From positions 1 to 64,000 of the forward strand of contig NW_027150031.1 of the NCBI RefSeq assembly GCF_031143425.1: a DNA stretch of 64,000 nt. Reading direction: 5' to 3'. The notes under the pieces are model-generated. The model was not told where the DNA came from. It saw only the letters and a program-made list of their open reading frames with translations, and searched no databases. This DNA is from Pleurodeles waltl. Lineage: Eukaryota; Chordata; Amphibia; Caudata; Salamandridae. Shown piece by piece: positions 32,912 to 42,111 of the stretch; position 1 is the stretch's first letter, and each line of letters opens with the position of its first letter. The position numbers were made by a program, and so were the translations under genes.

Positions 32912-32913
32912 AT

Positions 32914-34140
32914 TGTAGTGCTTTCCTCTTATTTAGTTTCTAAGCACTAACATAACACAACAGAAATGCACTTCTGAGGTCAAAGAAGACTTTTATTGTT
33001 GTTAATTCTTCCCCAACCACAATATTTATGAATGACGAATTAGTAGCTTTCAAGTCCGCGTTAATCAAACAAAATATATCAGTTTGCAATATACACAGCA
33101 GGTTATATTTATAAGATATTGAATGCAAAGCAAAACAAATACTTCACCGTGTGGGAATTATTTACAGCTTCATCTTTCTAAGGTCTGCAAGCTGATGACC
33201 CCTGTCAGCCGCGAGAAAGAGTGATTCATCTACCCACACGGGATTGCTGGCAGCCTGCGCCAAGCTCCAGCACGAGGTCCGGCAGATTCGAATCTGACCC
33301 TCTGCAGCCTGTTACATTCGTTACAAAGGTGTGCCCCCTCCTCTCAGACCTGGGAAACTGAGCAAGCCTTTTGGAGACTGGCCAGGTCTCCAAGACTACT
33401 CCTGTTCCCAAGCTCAAGCGAAGAAAAAACAACACCCATGTACTCTCTCTTATCATGTCTAGTCTACTGTGAGAAAAACATCTTGGTTCAAAAACACAGC
33501 TTGGAAAAATACAGCTTGGATTCTCAACTGCAATGTCTAACTCCACGTTAAAGGCAATAGGCAGCTAACCTAAATATCAAATGCAATGTCATGTTAAAGG
33601 CAATAGGCAGCTAACCTAAATATCAAATGCAATGTCTAGTGTCATGTCAAAGCCAATAGGCATCTAAGCTGAATACAAAATGCAATGTCTTATATCATGT
33701 CAAAGCCCATAGGCAGCTGAGCTGAATACAAAATGCAATGTCTAATATCATGTCAAAGCCAATAGGCAGCTGAGCTGAATACAAAATGCAATATGTGATA
33801 TCATGTCAAAGCCAATAGGCAGCAGAGCTGAATACAAAATGTAATATATGATATCATGTCAAAGCCAATAGGCAGAATATCTAATAGCATGTCAAAGTCA
33901 ATAGGCAGCTAAACTGAATACATCATGTCAAAGTCAATAGGCATGCAATGTCAAAGCCAATAGGCGGCTAGACTGGATACAGCATGTCAAAGCCAATAGG
34001 CAGAATACAGAATGTAAGGGCTAATGCAATGTCAAAGCCCATAGGCGGCTAAACTGAACAAAACATACCATGTGCTACTGGTGAACATTGAGCAACTAAT
34101 ATGCGCAGTGGTAAAACAAACTTTATCAAATGGCAGTACA
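32914..34140 (-). repeat. LTR 3 (outer, 5' side) of the tandem element
   Basis: 1227 bp. It lacks 20 bp near its right end (the GAAACACAAAGTCATTGGTC stretch present in LTRs 1 and 2) and has two private substitutions. It is followed by the AAGAC duplication. Confidence 0.9.
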
Positions 34141-37100
34141 AAGACGGAGACACCAACTGCTTTGGCCCCAGCTCTACCGGCCTGTCTCCCCACTTCTAAA
34201 GACACTGCTCCAGCGACGCGTTTCCAGGGTCCAGCAACCTCTGAAGCCTCAGAGGACTACCCTGCATCTAGAAGGACCAAGAACTCCCGAGGACAGCGGC
34301 TCTGTTCCACAAAGACTGCAACTTTGCAACAAAGAAGCAACTTTGAAACAACACACGTTTCCCGCCGGAAGCATGAGACTTTGCACTCTGCACCCGACGC
34401 CCCCGGCTCGACTTGTGGGGAACAAACACCACAGGGAGGACTCCCCGGCGACTACGAGACCGTGAGTAGCCAGAGTTGACCCCCCTGAGCCCCCACAGCG
34501 ACGCCTGCAGAGGGAATCCCAAGGCTCCCCCTGACCGCGACTGCCTGCTTCAAAGACCCGACACCTGGTAAAGACTCTGCATCCGCAGCCCCCAGGACCT
34601 GAAGGATCCGACCTCCAGTGCAGGAGCGACACCCAGGACGCCCTCTCCCTTGCCCAGGTGGTGGCTACCCCGAGGAGCCCCCCCCGTGCCTGCCTGGATC
34701 GCTGAAGAGACCCCTTGGTCTCCCATTGAATCCTATTGCGAACCCGATGCTTGTTTTCACACTGCACCCGGCCGCCCCCGTGCCGCTGAGGGTGTCCTTT
34801 TTGTGCTGACTTGTGTCCCCCCCGGTGCCCTATAAAACCCCCCTGGTCTGCCCTCCGAAGAAGCGGGTACTTACTTGCTGGCAGACTGGAACCGGGGCAC
34901 CCCCTTCTCCATTGAAGCCTATGCGTTTTGGGCACCACTTTGACCTCTGCACCTGACCGGCCCTGAGCTGCTGGTGTGGTAACTTTGGGGTTGCCCTGAA
35001 CCCCCAACGGTGGGCTACCTTGGACCCAAGTTTGAACCCCATAGGTGGTTTACTTACCTGCAAAAACTAACAAACACTTACCTCCCCCAGGAACTGTTGA
35101 AAATTGCAGTCTAGTTTTAAAATAGCTATGTGTCATTCATGTGAAAACTGTATATGCTATTTTGCTAATTCAAAGTTCCTGAAGTTCCTAAGTAAAGTAC
35201 CTTTCATTTAAAGCATTACTTGTAAATCTTGAACCTGTGGTTCTTAAAATAAACTAAGAAAATATATTTTTCTATACAAAAACCTATTGGCCTGGAATTG
35301 TCTCTGAGTGTGTGTTCCTCATTTATTGCCTGTGTGTACAACAAATGCTTAACACTACCCTTTGATAAGCCTACTGCTCGACCACACTACCACAAAATAG
35401 AGCATTAGAATTATCTCTTTTTGCCACTATCTTACCTCTAAGGGGAACCCTTGGACTCTGTGCATACTATTCCTTACTTTGAAATAGTGCATACAGAGCC
35501 AACTTCCTACAGTTGGGGTCGGGTGTTCTTGTTCCTGCCGCCTGGGCTTGCCCTCATTCCAGTGATGGTTGATCTTCCAGGCACTCTTGGTTGTATCCTA
35601 GTTCTTCTCCCGTTGTGCTCCATTCATCGGGCTCTGTGTCTGGCTCGGCCCTCTCCTCAGCGCTGCTCCTGTCACCTCTGCGGGGCGTCTGCGGGGTCAG
35701 ACGCTTTAATAACGCCACATTGTTGGTTACCGTTTCTAATCCTCTTTGGGCTGTCACCATGGTGCCTTTTACGGCGGTCAGAGTCCATGGTCGTGTTTCA
35801 AAAGGTAGGCGGAATTTGCTGCCTGGGTGGCGATCTTTAACCAACACCCTATCTCCCACTTGCATCCTTGTCTCTCGGGTTCTCCTTTTCTGGGAAGCGT
35901 ACGTGTTTGCAGCGTTTCTCCTTGCCGTTGATTTGTTGGGTGGTGGGGTGTTTACCGTCCACGACGGGTGATGGGGGATGGCGTCCATCACTGTTCTGCC
36001 GAAACAGAGTTGACTGGGAGTGACACCTGTGGTGACGTGAGGTGTTACTCTGTACTCTCTCAGGAACGTGTAGATTGCTCTTTCCGTGTTTTCTGCTTCC
36101 GCCACCGCTATGCGGATGACCTTGTTCAGGGTCCTCACGAATCTTTCCACCTCCCCATTCGCTTGAGGCCATCGGGGTGTGATGCATCTGTGCTTGGTGT
36201 TCATTGACGCTAGGAATTCAGCCCACTCGTGGCTGTTGAACGGGGGTCTGTTGTCTGTGCGTATCTCCCCAAAGAACCCGTGAGTGGCCATGAGTTTCCC
36301 AAACTTGGAAAGGACAGTATGCGCGGAAATCGACTGTACTATCTCCACTTCCGCATAGCGGGAATCGTCATCCACCACTATGATCATGTGTGAGCCATCA
36401 GGCAGGTGTCCAAAATCTGCACTCACCCTTTGCCATGGTGCCGAAGGACCCTGCTCTGTTATAATTGGTGCTGGGGGGTCAGGGTTGCCACTGGCTTGGC
36501 AGACGAGGCACCTTTTAACTATGTCTTCCACTAGTTTGTCAAGACCCGGGAACCAGACTTTGTTTCTGAGACGGGCTTTGGATTTGACGATTCCCTGGTG
36601 CGCTCCGTGGGCAAGGGATACTGCTCGGGTTGTGAGGCTGGACGGCATCACGAGGCGGAGTCCTCTTAGCAAGCAGCCTTCTTCACTTACTGAAAGCTCT
36701 TGGCGTACATTGAATAAGGCGTGTAGGAGGGCTTGGGCTTGTTGCGTGCGGAACGAGTCTGGCCGCTGTAGTGGTCTCCATTCCCCTGTGCGGGTGGCTA
36801 TTATGGCTAGTTGTAGACATTCGTCTTGTTCGGTCGCCGTCACCACTTCGCTGAGTGGTATGGGTAGCGGTCGTGCTCGTTCCACTACCAACCTCACATA
36901 TTCTTCCCTTTCCTGGGCTTCTTCCACTTCCTGTGATGTGGCTGGGCATGCATGTCTGGACAGGAAATCCGCTGGGTTTTTTGTGCCGGGTTGGTATACG
37001 AGCGTGAAGTCGTACTCCTGCAGTTGCAGGATCCACTTCTCGATTCTTGGTGGAGGCTTAAAGGATGACCCTTTGAACAGGGGCAGTAGGGGTTTGTGGT

Positions 37101-38403
37101 CAGTCACAACCGAAAATGAGTTGCCGTAGAGGTACAGGTGAAAGTGGCGGCATCCCCAGTGGATGGCGATGGCTTCACGTTCGATTTGTGAATATCTTTG
37201 CTCTGTAGGTGTGAGTGTACGGCTGGCAAAAGCGATGGGGGCCCACTCTCCACAATCCTGTTTCTGTGCTAGCACTGCCCCTAGGCCAGTGGGGCTTGTG
37301 TCGACTACCAGTTGTGAGTGTCGCTAGGGGTCAAAAAACACCAGTGTGGTGTCGGCCGAGAGTGCTCTCTTGGTGGCTTGGAAAGCAGGTTCTTGCTCCT
37401 CGCCCCACACCCATGGTTGGTTCGTCTGTGTGAGTTTCCACAGGGGTCCGGTGATGTCAGCCAGGTTCTTCATGAACCGCCCACAGTACGTGACCATGCC
37501 CAGAAAACTCCTTACCCCTGTGACTGTTGTCGGTGCTGGGGCTTCTTGGATGTCCTTGACTTTCTGGGGGTTCGGTCCCACTCCTTGATTTGAAAAGTGA
37601 TACCCAGAGAAACAGATTTCTTCTTTGAGGAAATCGCACTTGTCTTTGTGGAGTGTCAGTCCCTTCATTTGTAGCCTAGCGAAAACGTCTCGCAGTCGTT
37701 TTAGATGTGTTTCGATGTTTGGTGCGTGGACTAGGATGTCGTCACTTACATTCAAAACTCCTGGGAGTCCATGCAGGACTTCCTTGATGACATGTTGGAA
37801 GACTTCTGCAGTGCTTGATATGCCGAAGTTAAGTCTCTTGTATCGCCACAACCCATTGTGAGTGGAGAAGGTGGTAATGGGTCTGGACTCGGGGTGTACC
37901 ATGATCTGGTGGTAACCCGACCGAAGGTCCATCTTAGAGAACCAGCAGGATCCTGTTAGCTCACTGAGGATGTCATTTATCGTTCGAGTGAGGTGGCGTT
38001 CTCGCTTTATTGCCATATTGGGTATGCGCATGTCAACACATATCCGGACCGCGTCGGGCTGTTTGGGTTTCTTTGCGACCATGATTGGGGACACCCACGG
38101 TGTTAGGCCTGTGACCCTCTCAATGATCCCCGCTTGTTCCAGCATGTGGAGTTCGTGTTCCACCTTGGGGCGGAGGTGGAATACAACGTGGCGATGTCTG
38201 AATGCTGACTGTGTGACGGATTCATCGATGTGGAGCCGTAGCGGGGGCCCTTTCAGGCAGCCGATGCCTTCAAACAGAGTCTTGAACTCTTGTGTGAGGC
38301 GGTGGAGTGCATGTGCATGGATGCTGAAAGCAAAGTGTACTAATTCAAGATCCTGGGCCGTTTGGCAGCCTAATAGGTATCCCGTGCCGTCCTTGGAGAC
38401 ATA

Positions 38404-39428
38404 GGGGGTGATTCTGACCTTGGCGGTCTTTTCGCAAGACCGCCGAGTTACCGCCGCGGTAAAGACCGCCGACTGCGGCGGTATGCCGCGGCGCGTATTC
38501 CGACCGCTGGGAGCGTTCCGCCGGAAAACCGCCAGCAGCCACACTGGCGGTCGGCGGGAAAGTGGAGACTGGTCAACCTCCACCGCCACGCCAGCAGAAC
38601 ACCGCCCACAGAATTACGACCCACATTTCTGTGTGGCGGTCTTCTGTTGGCGGTCTTCTGTTGGCGGTCACGTCCCTATGGCTCCCGTCGCCTCCCGGAG
38701 GACCAACGCAAGGTAAGTTGATCGTCCGTGAGGGGAGGGGGTGGGGGGGGTGTTGTGTGATGTGTGCGTGCGTGGGGGTGTGTAGAGGGGGTGTGTGAGT
38801 GCGTGCATGGGGGTGTGTAGAGGGGGTGTGTGAGTGCGTGCATGCGGGCGGGGGGTGCTGGTGTGCCTATGGGCAATGTGTGTAGTTCGGCGGGTGCGCA
38901 TGTTGGCATGTATGTGTGCGGGTATGTGCCCCCGTTGTGTATGTGTGTGTGTAGGGGGTGTGCATATGTGCATGTTGGGGGTGCGTGCATGTCGGGGTGC
39001 GTGTATGTGCATGTCGGGGTGGGGGGGCAGGGGGTTTGTAACATCTCTGGGGGGGGGCAGGGGGTGGAGGGTGTGGGGGGGGACTCGTGGGGGGTAGTGG
39101 GGGGTGGGGGAGACCCCTATCAGTGCCAGGGATGGAATTCCCTGGCCCCGATAGTGCCTACCGCCATGGTTCGCATGGCGGTTCCCGACCGCCAAAAACC
39201 GCGGCGGTAAGCAGGGTCATGATGCGGTTGGCGGTCTTGGGTCGACCGCCGGGCCGGAGTGCGCAAACTCCAGCCCGGCGGTCATGACCGCCGTGGCGGT
39301 CGGAGTGGGAAAGTGGCGGTCGATCGCGGCGGTGACCGCCGCGGTCAGAATGCCATTTTTTGGACCGCCGGTCTGTTCGCGGTCCGACCGCCGCCTCTCC
39401 GCCGACCGCCGGGGTTAGAATCACTCCC
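38404..39428. mobile_element. 1025-bp non-autonomous Harbinger element
   Basis: Left end GGGGGTGATTCTGACC, right end (minus) GGGAGTGATTCTAACC, flanked by ATA on both sides (38401-38403, 39429-39431). Both arms are rich in GGCGGTC/GACCGCC inverted motifs, and the centre is GT/GGGG-rich low-complexity sequence. No transposase is present. The terminal pattern resembles the 15-kb Harbinger at 2236-17284 (GGNGGTNATT) but is a distinct subfamily. Open frames inside are low-complexity and not real genes. Confidence 0.88.
38710..39110 (+). repeat. GT- and G-rich low-complexity core of the small Harbinger element
   Basis: Repeated GTGTGTAGAGGGGGTGTGTG-like units near 38770-38835, then TGTGTG runs, then many runs of four or more G between 39015 and 39105. 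The G-runs could form G-quadruplexes (inference). Confidence 0.75.
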
Positions 39429-39668
39429 ATAGACTTTTGTGGCTTTCCCAGTGTCCTCATGGGAGATCTCTGTGGTGAATGTTCCTGCTATTGCTAGAGG
39501 GCAGCTATTTCCGAAAGCGAACACCTGTACGTTGGTGGGTTTTAGCAGCGGCAACGGCTTGGGTAAGTGGTTGTATACATCCATGGCCATCAGATTTATT
39601 GAGGCTCCAGTGTCTACCAGTGCCGATACGTGTGATCCTTGGATCATTACTTGACATGTGGGTAGGCG

Positions 39669-40535
39669 TCAGCCCCCAATAGCGTGTATGATGTGCACCA
39701 CGTGTGAGTCATTGTCCATGTCGCTCTCTGAGTCTGGATCCAAAGTGGTTTCGACCATTTTGACAGTTTTCCTCGAAGCCGTGGTTGTCTGTTTTGGTGC
39801 AGATCTGCAAACTTTTGCAAAATAGTTCAGTTTTCCGCAGGCGCTGCATATTTTGCCCCATGCTGGGCAGGTTGTTGGGTGTGGTGCTGGGCCTCCGCAC
39901 CATTTGCATGATCTGCCTTTGAGTCTCCCTTTGTAGGAATATTTTTGTCGCGATGTATCGGTTGTTACCGCGTTGGCCGTTTCTGCCTTTGGTTGGGCTG
40001 CGGGAGCTTGTTCCATATGTGCTGCTCGGGCCTGTGATAGTTCCTGCGATCGCCCCAGTGTGAGGATGTCTTTCATTGGCATATTTGGTTGTTGCAGGAC
40101 GGGTTCTGTAAGCTTTGATGACGAACATCCTTGAATGAATTGTGCCCTGATTTCTTCCTCCTCGTCGGGCAGTGTGCAAGTGCTGGATAGTTCTTTGAGC
40201 CTGGCGTAGAAAACGTCGACGGACTCGTCGGTCACTTGTCGGGCTTGGCGCAGTGGTAATCTCTCATAGTCTGGGTTCGCATAAGGTCCGAAGTGTGCTG
40301 TAATTGCCCCTTTTAGAGTTTCATACATTCGTGGCCTTGCTTCTGTGACCGGCATGAAAATTTTGTGTATGTCTGCTCCTCCGATATGGAGAAAGAGGGG
40401 TCTTCTCTTTTCTGCTTGTACATCCAGCGCTTCGAAGTATGTTTCAAGGCGCTCCACCCAGACTTTCCACCTTGCTGCTTGGGCGGGGGGCGCGCCTGTT
40501 ACTGTGAAGGGCTCCAGTGGTGGTATGCCGGCCAT
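39669..40535 (-). CDS. old gypsy gag with double zinc knuckle
   Basis: 289-codon frame starting MAGIPPLEPF. It has a capsid-like region (WKVWVERLETYFEAL through TLPDEEEEIRAQFIQG) of the K02A2.6/Mag gypsy type, then two cysteine clusters (CKWCGGPAPHPTTC and CSACGKLNYFAKVC). The second has Y where a metal-binding H is usual. The frame ends at a TGA (39671-39669), but pol continues in the same frame. The ancestral protein may thus have been a single gag-pol, or the stop may be read through. It lies about 770 nt from the 5' LTR. Confidence 0.8.
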   Translation of the reverse strand: MAGIPPLEPFTVTGAPPAQAARWKVWVERLETYFEALDVQAEKRRPLFLHIGGADIHKIFMPVTEARPRMYETLKGAITAHFGPYANPDYERLPLRQARQVTDESVDVFYARLKELSSTCTLPDEEEEIRAQFIQGCSSSKLTEPVLQQPNMPMKDILTLGRSQELSQARAAHMEQAPAAQPKAETANAVTTDTSRQKYSYKGRLKGRSCKWCGGPAPHPTTCPAWGKICSACGKLNYFAKVCRSAPKQTTTASRKTVKMVETTLDPDSESDMDNDSHVVHIIHAIGG

Positions 40536-41307
40536 GCTGATATCGGCTCTGGTGTGGGTAATGTCTTATTATGTCATTTTTTTTTAGCAGGAAACTCCGT
40601 AGCGCGTGTCCTGTAGTGGAAATCTGGCCTCCTCGTGGTATGCCTTTCCTGTACCACGGAATATGCAGCTAACAGTCTGTTTATTTCCCCCCCTTTTTTT
40701 TTTGTGTAGACTTGCGCTGCGGATTTTCAGGCCACCTTCTTTTCTCTCTCCCTTTCTTTTTTTGAGGACACACTGTTCAAAATTCTGTGTTTTATGTGTT
40801 ATATACTTTTCCCATGCAGATTAGCGCAGCGGGGCTACCGGTGACTTTGTTGTGGTTTAAGGGATGTTTCTGGTCTGTGCGTTTCATTTTCATATGCAGA
40901 TTTGCGCAGCGGAGCTTCCTAGAGCTAAAACAGCACTGTGGGCGGGTCAGGGGAATCCTCTCACCTGACACGTGCTGTGCCGCTTTCTTGGATTTTTTCA
41001 GTGCATGGCTTGCACAGGGAGCGCCGCCCCCAGGAGTCACGCGGTTGTCGGGTATCAAAATTCAGCCTCCCGCGGCTCTAGCGATGGGCTGAAGCTGGGC
41101 GGATGTGTGGCAGGGCGCCGTCAGACGTGTTCGTGTGCCGGGCCTCCGGCGGTTGGGGTGCAGCGAGGGATGACGGCCTCCGTTGGTTCCTGTCTGCGGA
41201 CGTGAGGTAGGGCAGAACGGCAGTCCTCAGCCTTGGACCCGGGGCAGGATCGGGCACTGGTTGGTGGCGCTAGCTCACGTAGTGTTCAGCCCGCTTCATC
41301 GCCATGT
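40536..41307 (-). other. 5' leader of the old gypsy element with primer site candidate
   Basis: Between gag and the 5' LTR. Minus-strand TGGCGATGAAGCGG starts at 41304, 3 nt outside the LTR, and is a primer site candidate. I cannot assign the tRNA. An ATGCAGATT(A/T)GCGCAGCGG motif occurs twice about 80 bp apart (40814 and 40893), with a weaker version near 40710. No gene. Confidence 0.55.
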
Positions 41308-41542
41308 TGTTAGGTCGCGCGGCGTGAGGACAAAGAAAAACCAGGAGCCGGTTTGCTGGTTATAGAAAACCTTAACTTTACACACTCCGCTCCAATTCCA
41401 ATTCTTCCCGCCTTCAGTCTCCCTTTTTATGCCCTCCCCCACTTCGTCATTGTGCAATCCATCTTGCACCTTCAGTGGAAGGGTAGCGCTTCAAACCCCA
41501 CCTCTCCTTGTGGTGTTGACGGTTTCCGGCGTCAACACTACA
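41308..41542 (-). repeat. 5' LTR of the old gypsy element
   Basis: 235 bp, TGTTAGGTC...CAACACTACA on the plus strand. Matches 23890-24125 with many differences and small indels. Confidence 0.88.
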
Positions 41543-41760
41543 CAATCCTCAAAGTCCTCCTTATATCTGCTGCTCGGTCCACTGAAAGCACCTCCGCTCA
41601 GCCCCTTCCCCACCCCCCAGAAAAGCGATACTACAACGTTAACTAATGTAATTCCTTGACAAATTGTTAAAATAATATCAAGCAAATCAACAGTCAACAT
41701 TCTTATTTAAGAGTAAAACTGTCACCATTCTTAAGAGTAAAATTACAGAAAAGAGGTTGC

Positions 41761-41832
41761 TGCGTTGGCCGGGAATCGAACCAAGGTCAACTGCTTGGAA
41801 GGCAGCTATGCTCATCACTATACTACCAACGC
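41761..41832 (-). tRNA. tRNA-Gly(TCC), possibly a pseudogene
   Basis: 72-nt cloverleaf on the minus strand, GCGTTGGTAG...GGCCAACGCA. The anticodon loop CTTCCAA gives TCC (glycine). Acceptor and anticodon stems pair, and the TTCGATT loop is intact. Against the standard vertebrate tRNA-Gly(TCC) I count four changes: two in the D region, which weaken the internal A box, and two in the 5' side of the T stem, creating one mismatch and one G-U pair. It may be a decayed copy. Confidence 0.8.
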
Positions 41833-42111
41833 TTTGCTACTTATTAAACTGTCCGGGTGCTTATTCATACTGAGCACTTCTGATGATGTATTTCTTCTGT
41901 TATGAATTGTATAACAAAACACAAATTGGGAAGCTAGTGTCACAGTCCCACCCCCGTTCTGAACCCTTCCACTGCCATCAAAGACATTCTCACGTTTTCA
42001 GCTGCTACTGCCCTTCCAATCTCAGATGCAGAGGTCACCTGCTGGACACGATGACGATCAAATACATATATTGCTGAAGGAAGTGACCGCAGACTGAGAG
42101 CAGACTCGTGG
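41833..42111. other. no gene recognised
   Basis: AT-rich flank of the tRNA-Gly followed by unique-looking sequence. Nothing recognised. Confidence 0.4.

Larger units (their letters stand above)
25653..34140 (-). mobile_element. tandem LTR element: LTR-ORF-LTR-ORF-LTR
   Basis: Three LTRs (25653-26899, 29283-30529, 32914-34140) and two internal regions (26900-29282, 30530-32913), with AAGAC on both outer sides (25648-25652, 34141-34145). One outer duplication shows the array occupies a single insertion site. Each internal region has a tRNA-Leu(UAA) primer site, one 622-codon frame and a polypurine tract, but no reverse transcriptase, protease or integrase, so the element depends on others. The internal regions differ by about three substitutions and one A in a poly(A) run. 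The structure fits unequal recombination between LTRs. Confidence 0.85.
24351..35511. mobile_element. giant solo LTR (about 2.67 kb) split by a tandem retroelement
   Basis: It starts TGTAAGGAAATGG and ends CCAACTTCCTACA, TG...CA ends that are partly inverted copies. GTTGG flanks both sides (24346-24350 and 35512-35516), proving a single insertion into the old gypsy element. Removing the tandem element at 25653-34140 and one AAGAC joins 24351-25652 to 34146-35511, giving about 2.67 kb with no internal coding region. That fits a solo LTR left by LTR-LTR recombination. The last part contains an imperfect hairpin (about 35457-35498, CTCTGTGCATACTATT and AATAGTGCATACAGAG). The parent family is not named here. 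Confidence 0.8.
35554..39659 (-). pseudogene. old gypsy pol: protease, RT, RNase H, integrase, split by a Harbinger insertion
   Basis: Protease with DTGAS near 39600; the frame then reaches TAT at 39431-39429. The small Harbinger element (38404-39428) is inserted here, and pol resumes in phase at 38403. RT follows, with an NVSDD motif near 37745 where most gypsy RTs have YxDD. An in-frame TAG at 37326-37324 falls just before RNase H (VVDTSPTGLGAVLAQ, YSQIEREAIA, VVTDHKPLLPLF). Integrase has an HHCC region (about 36620-36490), then ADFG, RTDNRPPF (a G to R change beside the second D) and GEVERF. The frame ends at 35554 with no chromodomain seen. The lesions are the insertion and one stop, few for such diverged LTRs. 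Confidence 0.85.
23890..41542 (-). mobile_element. old K02A2.6/Mag-like Ty3/gypsy element carrying a nest of insertions
   Basis: Minus-strand element: 5' LTR 41308-41542, gag 39669-40535, pol to 35554, 3' LTR 23890-24125. Both LTRs start TGTTAGGTC and end CAACACTACA on the plus strand. Flanks are CAAAC (23885-23889) and CAATC (41543-41547), a 5-bp duplication with one mismatch. The LTRs differ by many substitutions and indels, so this is the oldest member of the nest. A giant solo LTR (24351-35511) splits its 3' region and a small Harbinger element (38404-39428) splits pol. Removing the nested insertions leaves about 5.5 kb, a normal gypsy length. Confidence 0.85.

Noticed and set aside
34072..35007. 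Pro/Arg-rich open frames around 34.1-35.0 kb
   Set aside because: They cross the tandem element's edge into GC-rich solo LTR sequence. No domain.
36380..37129. Plus-strand 249-codon frame
   Set aside because: Antisense to gypsy RNase H/integrase.
38668..39195. His/Pro/Thr-rich minus-strand frames
   Set aside because: Translation of GT/GGGG microsatellite in a non-autonomous Harbinger element.
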